64,000 nt of DNA from an uncultured Duncaniella sp. (GCF_910578445.1 NZ_CAJTQC010000013.1:9858-73857), one strand, 5' to 3'. Positions 35,460-48,356 are shown, counted from the stretch's first letter. Made by a program: numbers and translations. Notes: generated by a model from the letters alone, not told the origin.

Positions 35460-36413
35460 ATGAAAAAATCATTAATCCTTTCTGCAGCTCTCGTTGCTGC
35501 ATTCGGAGCAAATGCAGAAGTCTTCACTTATGACTTCAACAATACTCCTATCTACTGCAAGGCCATCTTCGCTGAAGCAGGAACTATCGTAGACGAGGCT
35601 ACCGAACTCGAAGGACTCGGCTTCTCAACCAATTACGACTTCATTGACAAGACCGGTGCTGCCAAGAACACTTGCGGCACATTGTTCAACGTCAAGGACG
35701 AAGAAGGAAAGTGGCACGCTTTGACAAACCGCGCTATCGACCTCGTTGACGGCCAGACTTACACTCTCGAAGGCAACGATGGCGATTTCACTCCAATTGA
35801 CATGACACATCCCTTCATCTGCTGGGATCAGAATGGTGTAGGACCGGCCCGTACACTTCTCATGAAGGGTTGGGGTGGCACACACGCTGTAGATACCGAC
35901 TACGGTGCTGCAAGCGAAGCCGATCAGGTTGAATCCACCCACGCAATCGCCTTTAACCGCAATGCCAACACCGGCAGCCGTACAGGCACATATGTTCAGT
36001 TCCCCGCTATCCAGAATCCGACTTCACTCACTATCTGGATCGGTCATGCAGGTGGCAAATATCTCGACAAGGGTCTCTATGCAGAGGTTGTCCCCGTTGT
36101 TGACGGCGTTGTTGGTGAAGTGATTCCTGTTCAAGGCATCGAAGGTGCAGTAGCTAAGCGTTACTACAAGATGGATGTGGCTCTTCCCGAAGGCCTCAAG
36201 GGCAACGTTGCTTTCCGTATCGGTTGCGGCGGTAGCGAACTTGGTCTCTATCACGTAGTGATGGAAAACGCATCTGAATCTTCAGCAATCGAAAATATCA
36301 TCGCTAACGACAACGATGAAAACGCTCCCGTCTACAACGTTATGGGTATCGAAGTTGACGAAAACTACAAGGGCGTAGTCATCAAGAACGGCAAGAAATA
36401 TATCCAGCGCTAA
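35460..36413 (+). CDS. Secreted protein of unknown function in the pectin locus
   Basis: 317 residues. Clean signal peptide ending GANA (residue 19) with no lipobox, so not a SusE/F-type lipoprotein. The rest looks all-beta, with FTYDFNNTPIY at the start and SLTIWIGHAGGKYLD and KGNVAFRIGCGGSELGLYHV later, like a carbohydrate-binding sandwich. The end (YNVMGIEVDENYKGVVI, NGKKYIQR) resembles the C-terminal tail of the next protein. I do not recognise a named family. Position between susD and PL1 suggests binding of the same glycan. Confidence 0.7.
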   Translation: MKKSLILSAALVAAFGANAEVFTYDFNNTPIYCKAIFAEAGTIVDEATELEGLGFSTNYDFIDKTGAAKNTCGTLFNVKDEEGKWHALTNRAIDLVDGQTYTLEGNDGDFTPIDMTHPFICWDQNGVGPARTLLMKGWGGTHAVDTDYGAASEADQVESTHAIAFNRNANTGSRTGTYVQFPAIQNPTSLTIWIGHAGGKYLDKGLYAEVVPVVDGVVGEVIPVQGIEGAVAKRYYKMDVALPEGLKGNVAFRIGCGGSELGLYHVVMENASESSAIENIIANDNDENAPVYNVMGIEVDENYKGVVIKNGKKYIQR

Positions 36414-36436
36414 TACGATAGCTGATAACTTATAGC

Positions 36437-36516
36437 CACAGGGGGCAGGAGACACACACTACTTATTCCTGATTAACTCGGGAATATATGTTTCTCCTTC
36501 CCTCTGTGTCTTTTTT
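36437..36516 (+). terminator. Terminator between the unknown PUL protein and PL1
   Basis: Arms 36437-36452 and 36493-36508 pair with one G-U and one mismatch, an inner ATTCC/GGAAT pair narrows the loop, and TTTTTT follows at 36511-36516. It may limit expression of the PL1 gene from the susC promoter. Confidence 0.7.
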
Positions 36517-36561
36517 ATAAAATAACGTATCATTACCACCCCCCAAAAAAACAATCTTATC

Positions 36562-39500
36562 ATGAAATCATTCAGCAAACTCGCTCTCGGATGCGGGCTT
36601 CTCGGCATGAGTCTGAGCGCTTTCGCTGCCGACGGACAGCTACTCGCATTCCCCGGGGCAGAAGGTTTCGGCCGGTTTACCACCGGTGGCCGAGGTGGCG
36701 AAATCTACCACGTCACCAACCTCAACGACTCCGGCCCCGGTTCTCTGCGTGATGCCGTCAGCAAGGAAGGACGCATAATCGTCTTCGACGTATCAGGCGT
36801 GATTGAACTCAAATCAGCTCTCGTATTCAAAGGCAACAACACCATCCTCGGTCAGACTGCACCGGGCGAAGGCATACAGGTCTACGGTGACCGTGTCAGC
36901 TTCTCAAATGCAAACAACCTTATTGTCCGTCACATGCGTTTCCGCATGGGTATCACCGGAACATCCGGCGCGGATGCCTGCGGCGTGGCAAACGGAACAG
37001 ACATGATTTTCGACCATCTCTCCGTTCTTTGGGGACGCGACGAGAACTTCTCTGTAAGCTGGGACAACAAGAACAAGCGCCCTGCCAACATAACCATCCA
37101 GAACTCGATCATCGGCCAGGGACTCCAGTCTCATTCTTGCGGCGGACTGATACAGACCATCGGAGGTGTGACCCTCTATCGAAACCTGTATATCGAAAAC
37201 AAGACCCGCAATCCCAAAGTTAAAGGCCTGAACCAATATGTCAACAACGTTGTCTATAACTGGGGAGACGGAGGCTGCTATATCATGAGCGACTCAGAAG
37301 GCGATTCATGGGCCGACATCGAGAACAACTATTTCGTAAAAGGTCCGTGGAACGGCTCAACCGACCCATTTGTGCGCGGAATCAAATCGTTCCGTTACTA
37401 TGGAGCCGGGAATTATTATGATGATAACAAAAACGGTGTGTTGGACGGCCATCTCATGACCGAAGAGGAAATGCGCGGTGCACAAAGCGGAACTGCCCCC
37501 TACTCGACATATTTCAGCTCGCTCGAGGCCCTCAATGCAAACATTACCGAATACAACGCGACCGCGACCGAACAGATTCAACTCATCCCGGAAATCGCCA
37601 ATAAGATGACTGCAGAGGAAGCCTACGCATGGATGCTCACAAGCGTAGGACCTGTACTTCCTGTGCGCGACGAGGTAGACCAATATATTATTGACGAGCT
37701 TGCAAGCTACGGAAAGACCGGCACACGAAATGGCATCACAAGCGAATCACAGCTTCCCCACCGAGGCAAAGGTATCCTCAGCGGTGGCGTAAAGCCTCTC
37801 GATACTGACGGCGACGCAATCCCCGACGAATGGGAAATCGCCAACGGACTTAACCCCAACGACCCGTCAGACGCAGTCAGCATCGACCCCTCGACAGGCT
37901 ATGCATGGATTGAGGTATATGCCAATTCTATCGTCGAGGCATATCCCTACATCAAGAAACCGGTTTCACTTGCCGTCACCAATCAGGGCAAAGAGACCAT
38001 CACAATATCATGGGGCATCAACAAAAACACTGAAAACGGATTCGTAGCCGAAATTTCGACCGACGGCAGCAACTTCGCGGAAGCCGCGACAGCAGCCGCA
38101 GGCGCTACAAGCGTTGAAATCTCAGGTCTGACCCCCGCAACAAAATACTGGGTTCGACTCCGTGCAACCGACGGCAAAGGCCTATACTCGGACTACACCG
38201 ACATCGTAGCCACCGAGACTATCGACGATCCGTCAGCTCCCAAACCGGCTGTCAACCCATTCCCGGCTGAAGGAGCAAAAGAAGGTGTCGCCTCCGGAAT
38301 CACATTCACTTGGGAAGACAATATCAAGACATACGGTGGCGAAGTGGTCTACACTCTCTATCTCGGTGAAAGCCGCGACGCAATGGACGCAGTAGCCAAC
38401 AACCTGAAAGTCACCAAATGGGAAACCAAGGACCTCTCCGCCGGCAAGACATACTACTGGCGCGTCGACTCACGCAACGACATCGGCTCAACCGAAGGCA
38501 CGGTATGGAGTTTCACTACCACCGCCGGCGGTGTGTTATTCTACACCGATTTCACCACAACTCCTGCTGAATATGCTGAAAAATACGGCTCGCTCTCAGG
38601 CAACACCGACATTTTCAAAAAAGGTTCTAAAAACGACTCCAAAAGCTTCAACGGAATGGTAATCGGTGTGGGCGCAACCTCAAGCCGAATCGTAGCCATG
38701 CCGGGCTGCTTCTCGGAAGACGGCAGCAAAGACTACGGCCCTGCCACTGAAGACGACAAGGGAGCGACAGCCAACTGCATCCAGTTTATCAACGGCAGCG
38801 AATATGTCACCACTCCGGCCGTACAGGGCCCGTGTGTCGTCACATATTACCTCGGCAATCCCTCGACCTCGCAGCAGACTGTCAAACTCTACACCATAGC
38901 CGGTGGCGAAGAGTCCTCGCAGGATCTCGTGCTTGGCGCAAAGAAGAGAATCTTCAAGTTCTCATCGACCTACACCAATGCAGGCGAAGTCCAGTTCCGT
39001 CTCGAATCAAACGGAAAGAAAATCGATGTCAACGACATCATCATCGAACGCTACATCGCACCCGACGGTGAAGAACCCCTCGAACTGACCGCCGGCAACC
39101 TCGACAACACAATCGAGTATACCGACGGCTCAATCGCTCTCACATTCAATCAGGAAGTGAAATATGAAGGCTCAGCCTCCATCGACGGCATCCACCAGTT
39201 TGAAACCATCTCTGTAGGCACATCAGGTGCGAAGCTCAACATCGCCTACGAGGCACTTGACGCAAATTCGACCTATACAGTCAAGTTCCCCGAGGGTGTG
39301 CTGACCAACGTTGCCGGCGACAAATCGTTTATCGGTGAAATCAAAATCACCACTAAGGACTTCCCGCGCGAAAAGACCGACGGCGAAACCCACTGGGGCA
39401 AGGCAGCAAAAACACTTCCTCTGAATTTCGCCCCCTTCAACGAAACCGCACCTTTCGAAACTGTAGGCTCACTCGTGCAGACCTCACAGAACGACTATCC

Positions 39501-40014
39501 CCACTGGTGTCAGACCGGCGGTGGAACAAATGCAGGCGAAGTCACCGCTGACCACGTGGCCTTCCGCTCGTCGTCAAGCAGCGACAAGGTCATGGCCTAC
39601 TACGGCGAGGAAGCAAAGAAGATGTATATCGAGGTCGATGCCGACAATGAGACAACCGTGCGCCTGAAGATTCAGGAAACACGCAACGCCGACATCGCAC
39701 CTACATGGCGCACAATACGAGTGCTCACCGAAAAGGACCTTCCTTTCAAGGGCGAGCTTGAACTCAACCCCGCATCGCGCTTCATCAAGATCACACCCGC
39801 TTCGGTTTCCGGCACAGTACGCCTCAACGCCTTCCGCATCTCAGACGCCAACGGCTACTTCGGCGAAGACTTCAGCGGAATCTCCGACATCACAGCCGAC
39901 GACAATGCCCCTGTCGAATACTTCAACCTTCAGGGTATCCGCGTCGACAGCCCCGCACCCGGTCTCTACATCCGCCGTCAGGGCAACCGTGTCGAAAAAG
40001 TAATCGTGAAATAA
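36562..40014 (+). CDS. Multidomain secreted pectate lyase (PL1 family) with FN3 domains
   Basis: 1150 residues. Signal peptide ends SAFAAD (about 22). PL1 beta-helix, about 25-400: FPGAEGFGRFTTGGRGGEIY, VTNLNDSGPGSLRDAV, FDVSGVIEL, NTILGQTAPGEGI, VRHMRFRMG, DHLSVLWGRDENFSVSW and NVVYNWGDGG. A calcium-type repeat DTDGDAIPDEWEIANGLNP lies near 415. Then come an FN3 domain (about 455-555), a second FN3-like domain (565-655), a jelly-roll-like domain (660-830) and further beta modules. The tail (YFNLQGIRV, PGLYIRR, EKVIVK) looks like a secretion or anchoring signal. It would cleave pectin outside the cell or in the periplasm. Confidence 0.9.
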   Translation: MKSFSKLALGCGLLGMSLSAFAADGQLLAFPGAEGFGRFTTGGRGGEIYHVTNLNDSGPGSLRDAVSKEGRIIVFDVSGVIELKSALVFKGNNTILGQTAPGEGIQVYGDRVSFSNANNLIVRHMRFRMGITGTSGADACGVANGTDMIFDHLSVLWGRDENFSVSWDNKNKRPANITIQNSIIGQGLQSHSCGGLIQTIGGVTLYRNLYIENKTRNPKVKGLNQYVNNVVYNWGDGGCYIMSDSEGDSWADIENNYFVKGPWNGSTDPFVRGIKSFRYYGAGNYYDDNKNGVLDGHLMTEEEMRGAQSGTAPYSTYFSSLEALNANITEYNATATEQIQLIPEIANKMTAEEAYAWMLTSVGPVLPVRDEVDQYIIDELASYGKTGTRNGITSESQLPHRGKGILSGGVKPLDTDGDAIPDEWEIANGLNPNDPSDAVSIDPSTGYAWIEVYANSIVEAYPYIKKPVSLAVTNQGKETITISWGINKNTENGFVAEISTDGSNFAEAATAAAGATSVEISGLTPATKYWVRLRATDGKGLYSDYTDIVATETIDDPSAPKPAVNPFPAEGAKEGVASGITFTWEDNIKTYGGEVVYTLYLGESRDAMDAVANNLKVTKWETKDLSAGKTYYWRVDSRNDIGSTEGTVWSFTTTAGGVLFYTDFTTTPAEYAEKYGSLSGNTDIFKKGSKNDSKSFNGMVIGVGATSSRIVAMPGCFSEDGSKDYGPATEDDKGATANCIQFINGSEYVTTPAVQGPCVVTYYLGNPSTSQQTVKLYTIAGGEESSQDLVLGAKKRIFKFSSTYTNAGEVQFRLESNGKKIDVNDIIIERYIAPDGEEPLELTAGNLDNTIEYTDGSIALTFNQEVKYEGSASIDGIHQFETISVGTSGAKLNIAYEALDANSTYTVKFPEGVLTNVAGDKSFIGEIKITTKDFPREKTDGETHWGKAAKTLPLNFAPFNETAPFETVGSLVQTSQNDYPHWCQTGGGTNAGEVTADHVAFRSSSSSDKVMAYYGEEAKKMYIEVDADNETTVRLKIQETRNADIAPTWRTIRVLTEKDLPFKGELELNPASRFIKITPASVSGTVRLNAFRISDANGYFGEDFSGISDITADDNAPVEYFNLQGIRVDSPAPGLYIRRQGNRVEKVIVK

Positions 40015-40033
40015 AATCAATCCTTATTCGACG

Positions 40034-40134
40034 GATGGCGTGACCATCTGTCTTGTTTCCGTGAGGAAACCGAGAGTCATTGACTACGAACCGCAACCCG
40101 GCCGGCCTTCCAAGGCTGCCGGGTTGCCTTTTTT
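40034..40134 (+). terminator. Terminator after PL1, with two small hairpins before it
   Basis: The strong terminator is 40093-40102 with 40118-40127, extended inward by GCCTT/AAGGC, followed by CTTTTTT. Two short hairpins precede it: GATGG/CCATC (40034-40048) and GTTTCC/GGAAAC (40055-40070). It marks the end of the locus. Confidence 0.85.
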
Positions 40135-40281
40135 ACATCCCGCCAAAATCCGCCTCCGAAGTCAGACACAAACATTGGACCCGCTAAATACAATCCGTCT
40201 GCAACCAACAGTAAAACAATGTGGTGTGTCGGCAAGAAGCCTCAATTTCAGCCATGCCACGCCTTCATTTACATATTATTT

Positions 40282-40312
40282 TTTGTAACTATTTAATTTT
40301 TAGCTAACTTTG
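40282..40312 (+). promoter_or_regulatory. Promoter of the acyl-CoA ligase gene
   Basis: TTTG at 40282-40285, exactly 19 bases, TAACTTTG at 40305-40312. The transcript would begin near 40319, leaving about 15 nt before ATG 40334. Confidence 0.8.
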
Positions 40313-40333
40313 CACCCCAAAGTAGCCAACATT

Positions 40334-42139
40334 ATGAAAACCAATATACTTACCGGGCTGATTGCACGTCAGGCCAACCATTATGGAGAGCGTGCGGCAC
40401 TCAGCGCCCCGGACAACGAGGGAAAATGGCACGACATTTCGTGGAAAAAACTCAGTGACGATGTCGACAAGGCATCAGCGGCGATGGCAGCCCTCGGAAT
40501 ATGCGAGGCGGACAATATCGCGACCTTCTCGGCAAACCGTCCTGAAAACATCGTGACCGACTACGCATGTTTCAACAACCGTGCGGCTTCAGTTTCAATC
40601 TATGCCACAAGTTCGCTCGAACAGCTGACATACATATTAAATGACGCAGGATGTCCATTGCTATTCGTAGGCAATACCACACAATATAAAATCGCGCGCC
40701 AAGCAATGCCGATGTGTCCGAAGCTCAAACGTATCGTGGTCATCAAGCCGATCACGGTCGACGGTGACGACGACAGTTCGATGCAATGGAGCGACTTTAT
40801 GAAAATCGGTGAAAATGCTTCCGCCGAAATAAGGAATCTTGTAAAATCACGCACATCATCCGCCACACCCGACGATCTGGCCACACTTGTCTACACTTCA
40901 GGCACGACCGGCGAACCGAAGGGCGCCATACTCACCCACTCCAACTATGACGCCGCTATGGAAAGCCACCTGAGACGCATCAACATGGTCAGCGACAAGG
41001 ATGTCTCAATGGCCTTCCTGCCACTGTGTCATATCTTCGAAAAGGGATGGACTTATTTCTGCCTTGTCAAAGGCATCAAAGTGGCTGTCAACCGCGACCC
41101 GCAGGACATACAGTCGACCATCCAGCAGGTGCGCCCCACATGTATGTGTTCCGTCCCCCGGTTCTGGGAGAAGGTCTACACAGCGGTTCAGGAAAAAATC
41201 TCATCGATGAATCCTGCGATGCGCATGCTCGTCAGGAGTGCCATCAGAGTCGGACGCCGCCGCAACATCGACTACGCCCGCATCGGCAAGAAAGCCCCGT
41301 GGTGGCTCGAGATGCGCTACAAGTTCTTTGATGCAAAAGTGTTCAGTCTTCTCCGCAGCGCCATCGGCATCGACCACGGAAACATATTTCCGACTGCCGG
41401 AGCACCGGTGTCGTCAAAAATCGTCGAATTCTTCCATTCGTGCGGCATCAACATAGTCGTAGGCTACGGTCTGTCGGAAACAACCGCCACAGTGTCATGT
41501 TTCCCGCAAACCGGCTGGGAAATCGGCTCGGTCGGCACTCCCATTCCATTTGTCGAGGTGAAAATCGGCGACGAAAACGAAGTGCTTGTCAAAAGTCCGA
41601 TGGTGATGCGCGGCTATTACAACAAGCCGGAGGCAACCGCAGCAGCATTCACCTCCGACGGATGGTTCCGCACAGGTGATGCCGGCTACATTGACGAACA
41701 TGGCTCAATCTTCCTCACCGACCGTCTGAAAGACCTGTTCAAGACGTCAAACGGCAAATACATAGCTCCGCAAGCTATAGAAACAATCATGGGCGATGAC
41801 AAATATATTGACCAGATAGCCGTCATCGGTGACCGCAGGAAATTCGTGTCGGCCTTGATTGTCCCCGACTACACGGCTCTAAAGGATTTCGCTGCCCGCG
41901 AACGCATCTCATATCATTCAATCGATGAGCTTGTGCGTAATCCACGCATACACGAACTCCTGACCAAACATCTCGAAGAAGCCCAGAAGGGCCTTGCCTC
42001 ATATGAAAAAATCAAGCGTTTCACCATCCTGCCCAAACCATTCTCCATGGAAAAAGGCGAGTTGACCAATACGCTGAAGGTAAAACGGCATGCCATAAAC
42101 CGCATATATGCCAAAGAAATCGACGCAATGTACGAATAA
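40334..42139 (+). CDS. AMP-dependent synthetase/ligase, long-chain fatty acid-CoA ligase type
   Basis: 601 residues from ATG 40334. An in-frame TTG at 40310 lies inside the -7 element and is excluded. The P-loop LVYTSGTTGEPKGAILTHSN (near 185), AFLPLCHIFEKG, the gate NIVVGYGLSETTATVS, and YFKTGDAGYIDEHGSIFLTD-like C-terminal motif (here WFRTGDAGYIDEHG, then TDRLKDLFKTSNGKYI) define the adenylate-forming family, in the FadD15-like branch common in Bacteroidota. It activates fatty acids as acyl-AMP and then acyl-CoA. asd follows 69 bases later. Confidence 0.9.
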   Translation: MKTNILTGLIARQANHYGERAALSAPDNEGKWHDISWKKLSDDVDKASAAMAALGICEADNIATFSANRPENIVTDYACFNNRAASVSIYATSSLEQLTYILNDAGCPLLFVGNTTQYKIARQAMPMCPKLKRIVVIKPITVDGDDDSSMQWSDFMKIGENASAEIRNLVKSRTSSATPDDLATLVYTSGTTGEPKGAILTHSNYDAAMESHLRRINMVSDKDVSMAFLPLCHIFEKGWTYFCLVKGIKVAVNRDPQDIQSTIQQVRPTCMCSVPRFWEKVYTAVQEKISSMNPAMRMLVRSAIRVGRRRNIDYARIGKKAPWWLEMRYKFFDAKVFSLLRSAIGIDHGNIFPTAGAPVSSKIVEFFHSCGINIVVGYGLSETTATVSCFPQTGWEIGSVGTPIPFVEVKIGDENEVLVKSPMVMRGYYNKPEATAAAFTSDGWFRTGDAGYIDEHGSIFLTDRLKDLFKTSNGKYIAPQAIETIMGDDKYIDQIAVIGDRRKFVSALIVPDYTALKDFAARERISYHSIDELVRNPRIHELLTKHLEEAQKGLASYEKIKRFTILPKPFSMEKGELTNTLKVKRHAINRIYAKEIDAMYE

Positions 42140-42208
42140 CTTGACGGGTATCTGTCAGTAAAGCAGATAAAATTTAATCACACAAGCTAAATCAAAGAAT
42201 TACACAAG

Positions 42209-43219
42209 ATGAAAGTAGCAATCGTTGGCGTCAGTGGCGCCGTAGGTCAGGAATTCCTGCGAGTTCTTGACGAGCAGAATTTCCCAATCGACGAACTCCT
42301 TCTTTTCGGCTCTGAACGAAGCGCCGGTAAAACTTACTCATTCCGCGGTAAAGAATATACCGTCCGTCTGCTCCAGCACAACGACGATTTCAAGGGCGTC
42401 GATTTCGCCTTTGTATCGGCCGGCGCAGGTGTCTCGCGTGAATTTGCCGAGACCATTACCAAACACGGAGCTGTGATGATTGACAATTCAAGCGCTTTCC
42501 GCATGGACGAGGATGTACCTCTGGTTGTCCCCGAGGTCAACGGCGAAGACGCATTCAACACCCCCCGCGGAATCATCGCCAATCCCAACTGCACCACAGC
42601 CATCATGGTCGTGGCACTCAAGCCCCTCAACGATATTTCACCCATCAAACGCGTCCATGTGGCCACCTATCAGGCAGCTTCGGGTGCGGGAGCCGTAGCC
42701 ATGCAGGAGCTTGAGAAACAGTATGCGGAACTCGCGGAAGGCAAAGAGCCCACAGTCGAAAAATTCGCCTATCAGCTTGCCTACAATCTCATCCCCCACA
42801 TTGACGTGTTCCTCGACAACGACTACACCAAAGAGGAGATGAAGATGTATCACGAGACCAAGAAAATCATGCACGCACCGAATCTCGAAGTGAGCGCCAC
42901 ATGTATCCGTGTCCCGGTCATGCGTGCCCACAGCGAAGCCGTGTGGATTGAGACCGAGACCCCTGTCAGTGTTGAAGACGCCCGCCGTGCGTTCGAAAAA
43001 GCCGAAGGCCTTGTGGTCGTCGACGAACCCGCTGCCAAAAAATATCCTATGCCTCTTGACGCCGCCGGAAAAGACCCTGTCTATGCAGGACGTCTCCGCA
43101 AGGACATCGCCAATCCCAACGGCCTTACTTTCTGGCTCGTAGGCGACCAGATTAAGAAAGGAGCTGCCCTCAATGCCGTGCAGATTGCACAGTATATGAT
43201 AGCTCATCCGAGAAACTAA
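42209..43219 (+). CDS. asd: Aspartate-semialdehyde dehydrogenase
   Basis: 336 residues. GVSGAVGQEFLRVL at the N-terminus binds NADP, NPNCTTAIMVVAL holds the catalytic Cys near 130, TYQAASGAGAVAMQEL follows, and RVPVMRAHSEAV has the conserved substrate Arg and His near 240. It converts aspartyl phosphate to the semialdehyde for threonine, methionine, lysine and diaminopimelate. dapB of the same pathway lies 17 kb further on, not linked. Confidence 0.95.
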   Translation: MKVAIVGVSGAVGQEFLRVLDEQNFPIDELLLFGSERSAGKTYSFRGKEYTVRLLQHNDDFKGVDFAFVSAGAGVSREFAETITKHGAVMIDNSSAFRMDEDVPLVVPEVNGEDAFNTPRGIIANPNCTTAIMVVALKPLNDISPIKRVHVATYQAASGAGAVAMQELEKQYAELAEGKEPTVEKFAYQLAYNLIPHIDVFLDNDYTKEEMKMYHETKKIMHAPNLEVSATCIRVPVMRAHSEAVWIETETPVSVEDARRAFEKAEGLVVVDEPAAKKYPMPLDAAGKDPVYAGRLRKDIANPNGLTFWLVGDQIKKGAALNAVQIAQYMIAHPRN

Positions 43220-43262
43220 ACGCGCAGTTTAGCCAAAACGTCACGTTTATATCAAATCATCA

Positions 43263-43367
43263 CTTTTCAGATTGTGTCAGTGACAGTCTGAAAAGTAATG
43301 AAAATATAAAATAAAAAAAATAAATATGTAGGGGCTACCAACCGGAAGCTCCTACATATTTATTTTT
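43263..43367. terminator. Two tandem hairpins between asd and the PFOR gene
   Basis: First: CTTTTCAGA (43263-43271) with TCTGAAAAG (43287-43295). Second: 43316-43336 with 43347-43367, 21 bp including one G-U, with A- and T-runs at its ends so it can work in both directions. The first is weaker but both end asd transcription and insulate the PFOR promoter. Confidence 0.8.
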
Positions 43368-43431
43368 GCTATTTTTCACTGTCTATTAGGTTTTTTACAA
43401 TAAGTATACCAATGTTTTCCAAAGTTTTTTG

Positions 43432-43439
43432 TATCTTTG
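43432..43439 (+). promoter_or_regulatory. -7 element of the PFOR gene
   Basis: TATCTTTG at 43432-43439, 69 bases before ATG 43508. The spacing-correct -33 position is only T-rich. Confidence 0.55.
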
Positions 43440-43507
43440 CGGATAACATTTTACACATACCATAGGAAACTAAAACTCAATTCTTTAAATAGATTACCAA
43501 AACCACT

Positions 43508-47065
<3,558 letters not shown>

Positions 47066-47089
47066 GAATAATCTTATTTAATAATACTC

Positions 47090-47141
47090 AACATAGTCTT
47101 TCCCTTCGGAATTTCACTTCCTTAGAGAAAGACTATGTTTT
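47090..47141 (+). terminator. Terminator after nifJ
   Basis: 13-bp arms 47090-47102 and 47127-47139, then TTAATAAAA; the loop is 24 bases. Confidence 0.75.
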
Positions 47142-47232
47142 AATAAAACCTTACTTTTTACGACCTGCAGATAATCATCGAAATAGGACACAAATAAATA
47201 ACAGGTCAGATAACCTAAATAACCAGTCAGAA

Positions 47233-48156
47233 ATGAAAAGGTATTACACAGTTGCCATCGGTATAGCTATCTCAAGTTTCAACATTTTCGCATCGTCAGC
47301 CATCATCGAAAATCCGAACTCACAGTTGCAAACTCCACAGACAGAAGCAGACTCTCTGCGCCATGAGATTGCACTGCTCAAGGCTGAGAAAGAGCAAAAC
47401 AATCTCCAACTGGCTCAAATTGCCAAAGATAATAAACTAAAGTCAATATGGGGAAGACCAAAATCATTCTCTATAGGATATATAAACACAACTCTTGACC
47501 AATCCTCAGTCGGCCTTCCGGACCGAGACGCGCGCTTCGGAGCTTTTTTCAGTTTTGCAAAAACATTCTATCTCCATAAAAAGCCTATTGCAAATCTTAT
47601 AAAAATTGGACTTGACCTAAACTTTGAAGTCAATTATGTTAACTATGAAAAAGGTCATAATTTCTCTGAAGGCCCTGATTTCAACTGGGACTGGCGTCCG
47701 GGACAAGATAATGAGCCCATTGATTACTCAAACAGCTATCTGGGCACTCACCAAATAGATTTGGGCATTGGCCTCGGACCATCCGTGACTATTGCACCCT
47801 TCTCATTCCTCTCAGGAAGCATCAACAATCTGAAAGCATCTTTCTACTATCATTTCACCCCATCTTTATCCAGTCTGCTATTCAGCGAATCAGATGATTT
47901 AAAACAAAGCTGGGCATTTAATCTCTACCGCTCCTATGGTGTGAAATTGAGCTATAAGAAACTTTCTTTAGGAATCGAGCACCGCAATGGAGAAGCCAAA
48001 TATAAAGCGATGCCAATTGCCTATTATGAATATAAAGAGGAATCAGGCAATCATTATTACGAAGATGAGGGCTATTGGTATGGAACAGCAAAAGAAGGAG
48101 ACAAAGTGAAGTACAAAATCTCTGAATTCCGTGCCTACATAGGCATTAACTTCTGA
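47233..48156 (+). CDS. Outer membrane beta-barrel protein with N-terminal coiled coil, unknown function
   Basis: 307 residues, not recognised. Signal peptide to about SSA (22), then a coiled coil (about 40-68: EADSLRHEIALLKAEKEQNN) and after FSIGYINTT a series of amphipathic strands ending YIGINF with C-terminal Phe, the outer-membrane barrel signature. The DNA is clearly AT-richer than the genes around it and uses many AAA, AAT and TAT codons, so it may have been acquired later. It is a monocistron between two terminators. Confidence 0.75.
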   Translation: MKRYYTVAIGIAISSFNIFASSAIIENPNSQLQTPQTEADSLRHEIALLKAEKEQNNLQLAQIAKDNKLKSIWGRPKSFSIGYINTTLDQSSVGLPDRDARFGAFFSFAKTFYLHKKPIANLIKIGLDLNFEVNYVNYEKGHNFSEGPDFNWDWRPGQDNEPIDYSNSYLGTHQIDLGIGLGPSVTIAPFSFLSGSINNLKASFYYHFTPSLSSLLFSESDDLKQSWAFNLYRSYGVKLSYKKLSLGIEHRNGEAKYKAMPIAYYEYKEESGNHYYEDEGYWYGTAKEGDKVKYKISEFRAYIGINF

Positions 48157-48191
48157 TTTACTCCAGTCATCCTCAGACTTTGAAAAATATC

Positions 48192-48243
48192 CGGTCGGTT
48201 CTTGAGAGCATTTCTGCGAATGTCTCAAGAGCCGACCGTTTTT
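48192..48243 (+). terminator. Terminator after the outer membrane protein gene
   Basis: 16-bp stem 48192-48207 with 48223-48238 (one G-U), then TTTTT. Confidence 0.9.
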
Positions 48244-48286
48244 AATCATTATTTAAATGTTTCGGTCAAACTCACCATAAAATGGT

Positions 48287-48318
48287 GTTGACGCTATGAC
48301 GATTTTTTTGTAATTTTG
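48287..48318 (+). promoter_or_regulatory. Promoter of purC
   Basis: GTTG at 48287-48290, 20 bases, TAATTTTG at 48311-48318, leader about 30 nt to ATG 48357. Confidence 0.6.
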
Positions 48319-48356
48319 CCTCAGTATATAACCCAACCAATACCAAACAACAACTC

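Noticed and set aside
40310..40333. TTG start for the acyl-CoA ligase
   Set aside because: It lies inside the -7 element of the gene, so it would not be in the transcript; ATG 40334 is used.
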